A DNA stretch of 64,000 bases from Phoronis australis (taxonomy: Eukaryota; Phoronida; Phoronidae), in assembly GCA_002633005.1 (NCBI GenBank), contig NMRA01000400.1, positions 282,476-346,475 of the forward strand. Direction: 5' to 3'. A model generated the notes under the pieces. That model worked only from the letters and a program-made list of their open reading frames with translations. It did not search any database and was not told the DNA's origin. Below are positions 12,331-25,242 of the stretch, piece after piece (position 1 is the stretch's first letter; the number at the start of each line of letters is the position of its first letter). The position numbers were made by a program, and so were the translations under genes.

Positions 12331-12695
12331 CGGCGCCGGTGTCGGATGCCACTGTATTGACCGCATTATCCTGCGCAAGCACGGCCCATAAGATGTCGTA
12401 AGCATTACTGCCTGTACATAATGGCAAATTTTCAAAATGCATTAATCAACAATTTTCGTTAAAAACGAATACTACGGCGGTACTTTTTTAATGTTTATTA
12501 CGAAATCATCAGAATACAATGAATATACTTAACCCAGAAAGCGCCCAAGAGGCATTAGATCTGGGTAAAAAAATACAAAGAAGTCTATATACAATTATTA
12601 TATACGAATACATAAATAAAAAAAGTGATGTTAAGAATACAATGATATATGACAACGAATGAAAATAATTCATTTTCATACAGATGTATAAAATT

Positions 12696-13671
12696 CTATC
12701 CACTCACACAAAGAGATTTAATGTTATAAAGAAATTCTGATACTATTTCAAATAAAACCTTATTTTCGTTTGAGTTAAGTTCTTGACATCCATTTAGAAA
12801 GAAATTAATTTTGTTGTACAATTGCGGAATTTTAGAATATTTTTTATAAACATTGGGGTATTCTTCGAGTGCCTGGAAGAGCTGTACCCTCTCCTTGCAT
12901 ACCTCACAAGCAAAGAAAACATGAGGATATGTCTGGGTATCTCCACAGGAACACAGAGGCGAAATATTATTAAAATTATGACTAAATTTCTCGTTGTTTA
13001 GGAATAGACCACATCTTGATCTGTATAGGGTTATTTCATGGTTGCGGGGAAGTTGGAATGATGTCAATGGGACTGGCAAGTCTGGAGTAGTGGTATGCAT
13101 TTTAAAGTTATTTTTGAGAGTGACGATTGAAGTGCTTTCTTTTATTTTGAATGGTAAGGAATTCCAGTTGTCAATACAAGTTAATATCGTTGATCTTCTG
13201 AAGGCTTGGCTGATGGAGGCTGGAATAGTATACATATTGCTTTGCCGGAGTCCTGGTCTCGTGCTTAGTCTTTTGTAGGAGTCAAAGAGGATTTTGTTAG
13301 AGTAATTGTTTATGTTGGTTAACAGTTTGAATGTATACATGGACAGGTGGAGTTTACGACGGGTCGCTAGTTTGCTCCAGTGAAGACTATTTAGAACCTT
13401 GATTTTGTTGGACCCTTTGTATGCCCCGGTTATGGCTAAAGCTGCTTGGTATTGTAGTCTTTCTAATTGAAGAAGTATGCCATCGTTTGCCGATTGGTAG
13501 ATTATGTCACAGTAATCTAGATGTGGAAGTACAAAAGACTTGAACAGAGTTTCAAGATGCATGGAGTTGAGATGACGAGAGATAATTCTAATTGGATTAA
13601 TTAATTTTTGTACTTTTCGAACGAGTTCGCGACAATAAAGAGTAAATGTAAGCTTACATGCGGCGGTACTC
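12696..13671 (-). mobile_element. 5'-truncated LINE ORF2 C-terminus with intact frame
   Basis: An open frame of about 325 codons runs on the minus strand from about 13671 to a stop at 12696. It starts without a methionine at the truncation. It contains 'KLTFTLYCRELVRKVQKLIN', 'LFKSFVLPHLDYCDIIYQ', 'LQYQAALAITGAYKG' and a terminal zinc-knuckle-like 'CSCGDTQTYPHVFFAC'. These are landmarks of the post-reverse-transcriptase region of CR1/L2/jockey-like LINEs. The upstream end abuts a T-rich run ending CAG on the minus strand. The reading frame carries no stop, suggesting a young 5'-truncated insertion; the reverse transcriptase core itself is absent, so it is inactive alone. Confidence 0.8.
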
Positions 13672-16600
13672 AGCTGGAAAAAAAAACAACCAAGTAAGGT
13701 TTTCGATGTTTAAAAATCGATGAACTAAAAAGCTAAAAACTACAAATATTAAGTACGATTGAAGATAAACGACCGCGCGTATCAATACAAACGGGGGTTT
13801 ACAAACGCTGATCAGAATTAACAATATATCACATGGATTATTCTTTTAGTTCAATCTCGTTTTCCAGATTTTTGAATAGGAAACAGTTGTATTTAACTTG
13901 TGCCCACTTTACATTTTTATGGCTGACAAAAAGCTGTTTAGTGCAACCTGAATTGTCCAGAGATTCCAAATCTATAGTTTGGCTATCACCATTTGCACTT
14001 TTGTTTATATTTTACAGCAAAGACTGAACTTTGAACTAATGACACGTGTGGTTTTGTTCGCTGTGAAATTTTTAGTGTAGCTGTAGGCCTAATCTGGAAA
14101 GTTCAGGGATGGGTTCACAATTAGCTAGACTAAGTAAATTTACCTGGCGATCAAAATCTACTACTGTTTTGGTACTTCAAGTTAAAAATAAAATGAAAAG
14201 ATTTCAACCCGTTTCCGGTAAGAGAAAAAAAGTATCAAAATGAAATAAGGAAAACCGGTATGAAACATTTAAAACCGTCGTTCCTTAGGGAAGTTGCCCA
14301 TGGTTAAGATAAACACAAATTAACTTGTTTAGTCATTTTGTAACACTTAAAATGTACCAAGTTAAAACTGCTCTCTACTGCTGCAGGCTGTAACTTTGCA
14401 AATGCTAGAGAAAACCAATTTGCCTGTACTAACGACCATCATTGTTTAGACATTAGTGCTAGCTAGTTTCGACTTCATTAGCTGAGTTCTGCATCAACTT
14501 AATGAAAGGGCGAGCTGAATAGGCACGTACAGCTGGGACTAATTAGGGGAATCTATAGTGACCCAGCAGTGACGGTAAGCGAGCAATTCTCCACGTGGAC
14601 TGATTCGGACCTGGACCGGCCCCGAATACAGCTGCTCTCCTTGTAAACACTCCAGATTATGCTCTAATTAGTATATACCATCGTTTCCTTTGTTTTTATC
14701 TAGATTATAGCATTTACACGTACTTGTAGTGTAGGCCTACCTATAGTATTAATTTGCTCATTAGACCCTATATATAGAGCCTAGACTTTAGCGATTATGA
14801 AAATTCAACTTTTGTTTACATTTATATCTCTGTGTTATTCTCCATCTTTAGCTTAAGTTCCATTTTCTTCATGTTTCTGTTAGATTTAATCAATAGCCCA
14901 ACCCGGTAAGGTTAATCTGTTCTTCGATTCTTATAGTTGATTCTTGAGTTAGCGGGGGCCAGGACAGAGCATTAACCAGGATTTTGTCCGACAAACATTC
15001 GCACCCGCGAACTGCCAAATGGAATCTGGGAAAATTTTAGGGGGACATGGCTCCTTGTCCCTCCCCCTCCTTAAATCCGAATAGGAACTCCACTAGTTTC
15101 ATAGGTGGCTGACTGCCTAATTGTTCTGCGGAATGACCTACTTAATTGAGACTACCTCCCACGTTTCTTATTGGTTGTTGACAACAAATTGTCACGTGGC
15201 TATGATTATTTCGGTGGACGTTCCTTAGACGGTTCAGAGCAAGGACTTGCGGAAAATTTTGTGTCAGCATTTTGTGATGTGAGGAGACTTATTCGACAGC
15301 TACCTACAAGTCACTGCCAATCGAAGGTGAAGTTCATACTTTTTAGCAAGATAAATTTGACTTTAAAGTTTCTGACAAAAAATATTTTAGTTCCTCGTTG
15401 ACGGTTGACACTGAACCTGTGTTCTCTTGGAATTTTTGGATGGATAGTCTATGAGTATGATGGCATTAGCTCCGTTGCCTCTGGCTCTGGTGCGGCAGGT
15501 CCCACCAGAGCGGTTAGACAATGACCGGCAGAGACGATGGTCATTGTCTACAGAGCGGCTCCACTGTTGTTGAAGATTTGCGGATAGTCATTACGGACAC
15601 ATGCTCGCATCCAGCCAGGGCGGCTCAGTCGAGCGAGTCCCGCCCCCCCCCCCCGTTTGCCGAAGTAGGCAAAAAGGTCCGCCTCAGAGAAACAAGAATT
15701 CGAAACAAGACAGAAGTCCACTTTAAAGGGCAGGAGGTACCAAAATTCGACGAATGCACTGGCTATTCATAGGTCTGAATGTACCCCCTGAATCTTAGTA
15801 ACTTTTAGGTCCATTCTCAAAAATGCACCCCATTTTTAGGCTGGGTGCATGCATGCGACAATGACAAGGAGTTTGGAAACAGAAAAGACGAATGAGAAAC
15901 AATTAGGCCTACTTGTTGAATGACGTATAAAAATCCATAACCGGTTTATAAGGCAGCTTGCTGCAAAGTTTTGTGAATGTGAACTCCTATAAATTTGAGG
16001 AATTATGAAACAGCGGGAGTGTACCTTTCTAAGGGTGTTGATTATTTTCTTTATAGGTATGGTACCGTCTTTTCGTGAGGAGTTTCGCTGTAAGAATGTA
16101 TTGCCAAGTCATACAAGGGAGGAGCTGTTTTATTTGCCGCAGGTATACTTTTGTTTTTTGTGATATTTGCAACTTGGGTGTTTGTGGTGTTCGCCCTTCC
16201 GAGAGTCTGAAAACTGTGAGCGGCTACAAAACACCACACAATGCGCTGAACAATTTGTTAACTTTGTCTCTCAATATTTGTTTAGCGAGCAGGTGACTTT
16301 GATTGGCCTAGATGTAGTTACACACATGTTGCGATATTGTCACGACAGGTCGTCTTTTGAAAAGATTTAAAAGGATACTTAACACGGTTTTGGGCTATTG
16401 ACAGATCTGAAAAATGGCTTTCCCATCCAGTTCTCTGGAGCGAAATAATGCTCTAGCTATAACCTTCAAAAGTTTGGAGAAAAATTTGGAAACTCCTTTC
16501 AAAGTCTGCTAAATGGGCAAGCGCAACCTACACTTTAGGCAAGTCACACAAGAACTGTGGGGAAAGACCGCCAGCCAAGAAATCCAACCTACGACATAGG

Positions 16601-18454
16601 GAGTATTATGAGTTTTTAGATCAGTCCTTCTTTTATCACTCAAATCCGTGACACGAATGATGCATTAGCAGGTGACACTGTTGAAATCACCTAAATAGGG
16701 TTTAGCTTCCTTTTAAACATGTTTACCATGAGAATACTCAATGTTACTATTGAGTTACCTACAGCTTCGCTTCAGTAATGTCAACATTATTTTGTGTATG
16801 TCTAGAAAACGAGGTATTATTGCTTATTAAAGCTTGATCACCAGCTGGGGGACAGAACTGGTGAAATTTTGGCACCCTGCACAACAGTTAGTAGGCCTGG
16901 GCAAAGTTCTGCTAAGTTGCTCTATTCTTTACCATTATTTTTTGTGACGCCCTGCATTTTTGTAAATTATAGATCCACAATTTGGTACCATTTTGTCACT
17001 GTTTTCTCAATAAGTGTAATTTGAGATAAGTTATAATTCCTTACCTCGTAAGTAGTCTCTCTTATGGTAACTATCCACTTATTTGATACCCCTCACCTCA
17101 TTCTGCACACCCAAATTTATTTTTAAAAATAATATTTTCTCCCTAACATTTTGACAGGAGGCTTCTTGGTGGTAAATTCTTGTCTTACCTAAATCAAACT
17201 CAGTCAATTTGGCACTTTGAAAATATCAATGTGAAACCGTGTAAGTAATTCTAGTTCAGACCTTTAACTGTGTTGATCAATAGGGTCTGAGCAAAAGTAT
17301 ATTCACCACTTAAATCATCCATTCATATAAGATATATTATGCTGTTGTAAGCGTAAAGTGAAACTGAAAGGGGTCACACTCCAGAGTCACATGCTCAAAG
17401 GAGTGTGTCACCAAAAATAGCTCAAGTACTCTTACATTGGAACAGCTTAAAGTAACTATTAATTGGATCGCGTTGGCAAGCATTTGGTTAAATTCACACA
17501 TGGACTGTTGATTATGATTGGTTTCTCAGTTTATTTCGCACACTCGTCAGCTACGAAGTATTCAGTGAATATGGCACAACCTGACTATCGGCAAAGTATA
17601 TATTTTATTTATTTTGTGCGAAATAAGTAATGAATTATCCTCCAAGTGATGTGTTGGACATGCCAACTTAACTGTGAGATCAGGGATCCCATAAAGGAAT
17701 GTGTTCACCCCATTCCTCAAACTAAGTTTTTGTATTGTGTCTGAGGTCAGCCTGAACCATCTCGAATGCTATTTGTAGCTGCACTCCGTGGTATAGATTT
17801 TGTAACAGACTTGACTTTTGAAATGCTATTATAAACCAATTGAAAGGTCACAGGTGCAGAAAATTTTAAGCTTGTTTTACGCATTGGGTGTTAGCATTTG
17901 TATGTATGTAAAGTTATGTGCAACAAAATTGCACGTGAAAAGATAATTTTTGGTATGTGCACGTTAATGTGTTAGGGCATGATTTTCATCATCAAGGGCC
18001 CGGGTGTTTATAAAGTTTGCCTTAAAGATGTGCCAACATTGCTCATAGGTCTGAAAGTGGTGTAAAGAAATCATACCATGAGCGAAATTTGAGGAAACTT
18101 GAGAAGAAATTCCATCACTTCAGAATAGCAGACAGAACACGGTCTGAGAAACGTCTGCTATTCAGTTTTAGGCATTCACCTAACTGTCTGATCAATTGTT
18201 ACAATGATCGTCCTGAAATTTGAGATATGTTCGTATTGATACGGGCATGGCCAATGTTGACTTTCAAACTGATATGAATACTGCTATGCCGCACATGGGT
18301 GTCTGCCTCAATACTGAGCCAGACGTTTCATATAGTAAAATCCAAACGAATTAGGTTGCAGTGTCTAGTTGATTTTATCATTATACGGAGAACACGGAAC
18401 TTCATCTGTTTCACTGTCGTTTACTCGACTAACATTTAAAATTTGCTTTTTCAG
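13672..18454. other. Upstream region and likely intron(s) of the rolling stone-like gene
   Basis: No exon can be assigned with confidence. The exon at 18455 opens at a phase-0 acceptor, so coding sequence must exist upstream, here or further away. The region holds a C-rich tract near 15640 and a fragment 'ttagggggacatggctcc' near 15040, which resembles dispersed repeats at 28234 and 25870. Confidence 0.4.
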
Positions 18455-19198
18455 TGGCGTGTGTGCCCCCTTCTCTTTGTCTTTTACCGGCTGATGGTAG
18501 CAACGTACGTTGACGTCAACATCCTCATTGGTGCTGTAAATTACGGCAAGTCGTCACAACAGTTCACATGGTTCGTGTACCTTACCAACTGGTCGTACTT
18601 CGTCCTCGCCAGCCACTTGACTCTTGCAGCACTCATCGCTGTCTTGCACAACATTGAAGACAGTGGACCAGGCTGCTGTCAACCCCATCGTAAACACACG
18701 GAAGATCTGATCAACGAAGACGAACTTGTGGAGGGCGACCTCGGTTACCATGGTTACAGTATCCCATGGTATATGAAGCTCAACTGGATTTTGTACAGCA
18801 TCATCATCAATATCGCCATTGCCGTGACAATCATTTATTTTTCATTCCTCTATCCTGAAACTCATAGTTCAGGAGACCAGATTTCCTATGAAAATCTTAA
18901 CTACCATGCATTTAACACGGTAATAGCTTTGTTGGAGGTGTTTATCAATTCAATACCGGTGCGTGTCCTTCATTTTGTCTATCCTCTTTTGTTCGGAACT
19001 TGTTACATGCTTTTTTCAGTCATATACTGGGCTTACGATCATAGCCGTGTAATCTATCCAGAAATCCTCGACTGGAATAAACCGGGTCAGACAGTAGCAT
19101 TTGTGCTGGTCACTGGATTGGTAGCATCCCCAATCATACAGCTTTGCCTATACGCCATATACAGATTGCGTTTAGCCTTGTTTCGAAGGTGTTACTAA
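18455..19198 (+). CDS. Rolling stone-like multipass membrane protein, last exon (5' part missing)
   Basis: A 247-codon exon begins right after 'ttgctttttcag' and ends at TAA 19196-19198. The first residues are WRVCPLLF. Hydrophobic segments lie at about residues 4-25, 40-65, 100-125, 150-170, 172-195 and 210-238. Family landmarks are 'FVYLTNWSYF' and 'LHFVYPLLFGTCYMLFSVIYW', which I know from the rolling stone (FAR-17a/AIG1-like) group; Drosophila rolling stone acts in myoblast fusion. The N-terminal cytoplasmic part and first exon(s) are not identified. A short Cys-rich, acidic hydrophilic loop (about residues 68-100) separates the second and third segments. Function in this animal is unknown. 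Confidence 0.85.
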   Translation, partial: WRVCPLLFVFYRLMVATYVDVNILIGAVNYGKSSQQFTWFVYLTNWSYFVLASHLTLAALIAVLHNIEDSGPGCCQPHRKHTEDLINEDELVEGDLGYHGYSIPWYMKLNWILYSIIINIAIAVTIIYFSFLYPETHSSGDQISYENLNYHAFNTVIALLEVFINSIPVRVLHFVYPLLFGTCYMLFSVIYWAYDHSRVIYPEILDWNKPGQTVAFVLVTGLVASPIIQLCLYAIYRLRLALFRRCY

Positions 19199-21800
19199 AC
19201 CTGTTGCTGTCATGTTAACTCTGTATGTGTTCCATAGATTGAACCAAACATGGCTTGTGCTCCAATTAGTTTAACCTTGGTTTGGTCATACAGTAATTCC
19301 TCACTTATTCATGCGAAAATACTTGCCAAACAGTCTTGTTTCTGCCAAGTGTTAAGCTTAGAATAGCACAAAGTTTTCCTGGTCTATTTTATTAAGAATT
19401 ATGCTCAAGTAAAATTTCAATTGTTGGTTGTAGTGTGTGTTGAACAGGTGAAGAATTGGGGTACCGTTGAGTGGCCGTGTGAGTGGTGGGTCTAATAATT
19501 TGTTTGGGAAAAGATTGTACGGTTGAGCTGTTAGCTAACCGTGCAAGAAACAGAATTGTGAGATTTTTAAGTGGACAAAGAACTGTTTTTGATGTTTAAG
19601 GAACTAAAATGCAGATCCCTTCTTAGTTGGAGAGACATTTTTCATGTTAATTGTGCTTCCACTGGGTTGCATCATCTATCCGTGCCAGTGTTCTGCACAG
19701 CTGAAGACATACATGTGTTGGAAGCATCAAACATGTCAGAAGCACCCGGCATCTGACGTTCTTCTTAGTGCATAAGTACTTAAGTGCTCATTTACCTGCA
19801 TTGTTTCCCATGTACTTAAACCATAATGCACAGCAGTGCAGAGAATAGAATGTTTGTTCAACTTTTTATGTTTAGAAACTGATGACAAATTATTTACTTA
19901 CAAATGACAGTTTTTTATTTAAAGTTGTGTCTTTCTCATTTGAAAACCCAAATGGATTTGGCAGGGTGGTTTTCAAATGTGTTGGAGGGGGAGGGGGAGA
20001 TAGCATGCATTCAAACCTCCACAAGTGTCCGCTAACAGGCTGCAGCAACTCATTGACAGCAGTTGCGGTGACACATTGCACCAGGTCTTGGAGAGGTCTG
20101 CATGTTATAATAGAAAGAGATGCAAAAGGAGTTCATCCTGGTTCTACATTGATGTCCATTCAGCCTTGATTAATGACCAACACAGGCCTGCCTTCTACAG
20201 TTAGTCCTGTTGTGTTGGGTTAATGATAATGAATGCAAAGCCTGTGGGCATTTGTTGTGCTGTTTGGGTCACTTTTTTGTTGCATGAATTGTCAATACAC
20301 ACCTGGGGAACAACACAGAAAAGTTATCTCCCCAAGATAACGATGAGTCTGTATTTTTTGTAGCATCAAAATGGCTCCTTTTGCAGGCCAGCTCCATGGT
20401 TGAAACACCTGAGTCCTTGTGACAAAATCGTGTCATGCTTGAAAAGACCTGTACCATATTTGAAAAAGTTCAGTCAGATTTGAAAACCTGCATTTTTTAA
20501 CTCCACCAAAAGAAGGATAATTAATAAAAACAACTATAAATCTTCTTTCTGTCATTAGAAACTAACTTTTTGTTAATGTTACTTAACTTTGTAAAGTGAG
20601 AAGTAGTTTCTTGGCTTGGAGAAATTGACAGATCGTCACTGTTTGAGACCATTTTGATGCGTAAAATGGTCCCTACTGCGACAGTCAGCTTGTAGTTCTT
20701 TCTAACTTTAGAAACTACTTCTAATTTCACTAAGGGAAATTTGAGACCAATTTCGGGATGCCAAGTAGTCAAAATCAAGAGTTGTTGTTTTGTTATGGTA
20801 TTTTTTGTCCTAGAAGGGGATTTATAACCATTTTAAAATAGCATCATTACCTGAGTTTTTTCACCAGGCATAGTTATGAAAGGGGTATCTGAGCTTATTA
20901 CCAAGTGACGGAATTCTCCTTTGAGCAATGTTTGGATTCTTGACCTGGAAGAACTCTGTTTTGTCTCAATACATGTTTGTTCCTGTCCTCAGGTCGTTTT
21001 TGCTGCGGAATAATGTTGTGTTCACACATGTTGGTTGGCTTCCCTGGAATAATATGAAGCATTGCTTACTGTTTTTTATCAGATGCATTATCTAATTTTG
21101 AGATCTGTTTATGTTTTCTAATCATATAACCAAAGGTTGTGGTATTATACAAGACTGTTTGAGTACCTGTTCTGATAAACCAAGTGTTATTCAATTTATT
21201 TCTCCATATTTTGGGCTGATAACAATATTGGCCAAATAGATAAGTTTGATGACCATACACTAGATGGGGTCCTGGTTGGCCACAACAGCTTTATGCAGAC
21301 CACATGTATGTTGTTTCATATTGTTTCTATGTTGGTCCTCTCTATTTGGTAACCATGAGCACATTTCATCAAGTGTGGGAAGTCCAGTCTGAGATCAGGT
21401 TGTAGTAACTTCTGTTTTAATTAAATTGGCTCATGCGTGTGGTCAGTAAATCACAATATATAACTAAGTAAGTCAGCATTGCATTTGCCCAGATGTGTCC
21501 TAACAATCAGACCAGGTTATCTGTGAAAAAGTCAATGACTGCTGCCCAGACTGTTTTCATGCTTCAGTTGTAATGCATGGCAATATCTTGCAAAGACTTG
21601 CATGATTTTCTGTTTTTTCGAGATTCTGTTATGCCTGAATGTTTAATTGTGGAAGAAAACGGCATAAACACCCCTGTTATTAACTATTTTAACTTTGTTA
21701 GCCACAATTTCTCCCTGCAAGAGGCTTGCTTACCTGGTAGACATTGTGATGATGTATACTGGTGTATTTGCATTTAAAGCTGCATTCTGCCCACTGTATC
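19199..21800. other. Probable long 3' UTR and flank of the rolling stone-like gene
   Basis: No reading frame with family features. An AATAAA occurs at 20523-20528 and could be a polyadenylation signal, but the transcript end cannot be fixed from sequence alone. Confidence 0.35.
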
Positions 21801-21814
21801 TAGCTAAATGGCGA

Positions 21815-21985
21815 AAATCGAATTGGATGTATAACGCTCACAAATCGAATTGGATGTATAACGCTCACAAATCGAATTGGATGTATAACGCTCACAAATC
21901 GAATTGGATGTATAACGCTCACAAATCGAATTGGATGTATAACGCTCACAAATCGAATTGGATGTTTAAGGCTGACAAATCGGGC
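21815..21985 (+). repeat. 27-bp tandem repeat, six copies plus a partial
   Basis: The unit AAATCGAATTGGATGTATAA plus CGCTCAC begins at 21815 and repeats every 27 bp. Five copies are essentially identical and the sixth (21950-21976) has changes. Because 27 is divisible by three, the frame 21695-21988 translates it as a nine-residue repeat, KSNWMYNAH. No gene structure supports translation. Confidence 0.9.
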
Positions 21986-21999
21986 TAATAATATACCTT

Positions 22000-23400
22000 G
22001 CTGTGTTAAGATTCTATTTCCGTTTGCAGCATTTTAACACCAAACCATCAACGACTACGGAAAACGCTTTAGAGTTTATTGAAATTGGCCAACCCTGGAA
22101 ATGCCAATTCTAAGATGGCGCATGTACTCATTGACTTGAGTTGGTTACATGTAATCCCATGGTGGTAAGGAATTTAATTTATGAGAGCTTAAAGCTCAAT
22201 TTGATTATCATTTTTAGTCAGCTAGATAGGGCTGAATGCAGCTTTTTTGAGAATAGGGATCATTAATATGCAAATTATTCAATAATATTCTATACCCAGT
22301 GATTGTGCTGTTCATTCACTGTGTGGCTCAAGATTTTTTATCACTTAATTATTCCCATGAATTTTGAGACATTTAAACTTAATTTGGTTTAACCCCCGCT
22401 GTCTCCATAATTTCTAGTGTGCTGTTACAACTTCTGTTAGGCAATGCAGTACTAGAGGCTTTGACATTTGCTCTCTTAGTTTATTTTTGGAATCTGTATG
22501 TCATTTTTTCAGGAGCTTGTGACATTGCTGCAGATGTGTTCAAAATTTTGCTGTTCGTTTGCTGATACTAGGAACCAGTAAGAGAAGGAATTGCAAGCTT
22601 ACTGGTTCCTTGGCTAAGAGTGCCATCATGCGGTGTTCAATTCTTTTAAAGTTACTGAGAACTTAGAAAGTGTGCCATTTCTGTTGAATTATTGTGACTG
22701 TATCGTATACATGTTATTTCGTATATAAGAGTGCCATGTGTATTAAATCTGAGTTTTCTACCTATGTTTGTCTCTAAACTTGCTAGAATTCAGAATTCGT
22801 GAAAATGTGTGCACTGTTCAATGCAATCTAAGATTATTATGATTTGGGTGGAGTTCCGCTGAATTGTGTTACCAGTCCATAATAAACAATTGAGCTCTAA
22901 GAGTTATATAAAGCCGTGTTGTCAATTCGTATCCGGAATTTTCGTAAACTGGTCCTAAACTTACACCCCGTGTGTTTTTTGTGTATTTTTCCAAGTGGGT
23001 ACATTTTTGTAAAATTTCTATCGTACTCCCTCAGGGTTTTTGGGGTTCTGGAACCTCCCTGAAAAATAATGTGTGTTGCTTTGTCCCTGGAGTACAAAAA
23101 CGGGCAGTTTCTTGAACAGTCGCTGTGGGACTTATTTACGCATGAATTTACGGCGACTGGAGTGTAAAATAAGTGTGTTGTAAGGGAGGTGGGGTGGAAC
23201 GGTTTGAAACTGGTAGAAACATCAGTTTGGTAAATTTACATGATATACCCGAGCAAATTCCAGATACGCCTGTTTGACCGGCAGCCGGTACAACACTGTG
23301 GCCAACGGATCACTTAAGAGTGCACCCCATTACGTACAGAGATAGATGTCTCTGCCGGTGTCTACACTCTGTGTGTTGCCCCTGGGGACCTTACAAGGGG
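22000..23400. other. Intergenic; no gene seen
   Basis: AT-rich sequence with only short frames. A 12-base inverted pair 'aggaaccagtaag' / 'cttactggttcct' near 22570-22610 makes a small hairpin, but nothing else is recognisable. Confidence 0.4.
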
Positions 23401-23412
23401 ATTAGATAGTCG

Positions 23413-24140
23413 AGGTACCGGACAAAACTGATTTAAAACGAACAATCGAGCCCGCACTAAACACTGAATGACCCATGACAGACACTCTGGAAAGGGTCCG
23501 CTAAAAAACCCCAAAAAGTACCCTCCCCAAAAATGAGGTAGCTCATACATTCCAGACACCACAAAAATAATTCCATGTGATTCAGTACATGCAACTGACC
23601 ACTAAATTCCCTTAGACACAAGATACACCCTGAGTTGTACTCGGCCAAAGACCCACCACGAAAATCTTAAAAACTGCATGCCAATGAAAATTTGAATTAC
23701 TGTGATAACGATCAAAACTAATTTAAGACGAACTGTTGTGCCGTACTGAGACACCGAATGACCCACGACAGACAGAGTGCACACTGGTAAGGGTCCGCCA
23801 GAAACTCAACCCCATCCCCCCACCACCACAGCAAAAAAAAACTTCATATGATTAAATACATCCCACTGATCACTAAATTGCCTGTTACAGAGAAAATAAT
23901 ACCTCCAAATCTCAACCACTGTATGGTCCTTAAATTTGAGCCCGATTACATATTTATATATCTGAGGTACTGGTCAACACTAACAGTACCGCAATGAAAA
24001 CCACCCGACAGACAAATTGCACTCTGGAAAAAATACGCCAGAAGTGCCCCCAAAATGAGCTAGTTCAACATTAGAGGTATCACAAAAATAACACTTCATG
24101 GTCCAATACACGCCACTGACCACTAAATGGCCTAGTGATA
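23413..24140. repeat. Degenerate tandem array, about 250-290-bp unit, three copies
   Basis: The words 'gaccca(t/c)gacagaca', 'ctgg(a/t)aa(g)ggtccgc', 'cacaaaaataa' and 'cactgaccactaaat' recur in the same order three times, at about 23470, 23759 and 24000 for the first word. The spacing is about 289 then 241 bp. Copies are strongly diverged and there is no conserved frame. Confidence 0.6.
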
Positions 24141-24818
24141 GACGAACTTACTTTAAACACTTGATGGAACTGTGCTCAACCGTCATCTTCAGTTGGTCTC
24201 CCACTGTCCTTAATGGTTTCGTCTCTAAACCAAGACCATCTCTAGTAGGCGGGACAACAGAGTTGACCAGGCTCTGCCTGACGGTTGTTGATGGTATTGC
24301 TGTTGGTGCTTCATCCAAATCCAACAAGATGCCTGTTCAGCTTCGGTGGCCACATCGCGTAGAAGAACCTTCTTTCCTGTCGCAGAGACGCCCAGAGACC
24401 TTGCCACAGCAGTAACCGAGCTGGCCGGAAAACCACGGCAACCAACCTACACAGAAAAACTCCAACACCTCCAGCCGTTAACGTGGCAGTCACTCCTCAG
24501 ATCAGTATATTTCAGGTTCTTCCGCTCATGTGCCTCTTCTACCCTACTCTCCCACGGAATGGTGAGCTCGATCAGGATGATCTGGTGGGAACTGTCCGAA
24601 TAAAGAATCAAGTCAGGGCGCTGGGTAGTCTGGACAATGTGCTGTGGGAAGGATGACTGGTGACCGGCAAGATCAACCCACAATTTCCAGTCGTTGGCTG
24701 TGTGAAGGATGCCTTTTTGCGCTGGTGTCTTCCTCTTACTTGCCTCATCGCCACTTCTTCTGAAACTGATAAATTCGATCCGGTGGCTTCTTGACTTTGG
24801 TTTACTCTTGACTTCGTC

Positions 24819-25242
24819 NNNNNNNNNNNNNNNNNNNNNNNNNNNNNNNNNNNNNNNNNNNNNNNNNNNNNNNNNNNNNNNNNNNNNNNNNNNNNNNNNN
24901 NNNNNNNNNNNNNNNNNNNNNNNNNNNNNNNNNNNNNNNNNNNNNNNNNNNNNNNNNNNNNNNNNNNNNNNNNNNNNNNNNNNNNNNNNNNNNNNNNNNN
25001 NNNNNNNNNNNNNNNNNNNNNNNNNNNNNNNNNNNNNNNNNNNNNNNNNNNNNNNNNNNNNNNNNNNNNNNNNNNNNNNNNNNNNNNNNNNNNNNNNNNN
25101 NNNNNNNNNNNNNNNNNNNNNNNNNNNNNNNNNNNNNNNNNNNNNNNNNNNNNNNNNNNNNNNNNNNNNNNNNNNNNNNNNNNNNNNNNNNNNNNNNNNN
25201 NNNNNNNNNNNNNNNNNNNNNNNNNNNNNNNNNNNNNNNNNN
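24819..25242. other. Assembly gap (424 N)
   Basis: A run of undetermined bases inside the retrotransposon relic. The length is probably an estimate. Frames drawn through it are not real proteins. Confidence 0.99.

Noticed and set aside
15171-15390. Open frame ending at AAG|GTGAAG in phase 0, a possible upstream exon of the rolling stone-like gene
   Set aside because: It lacks an ATG and the residues do not resemble the N-terminal part of that family. The phase match alone is weak.
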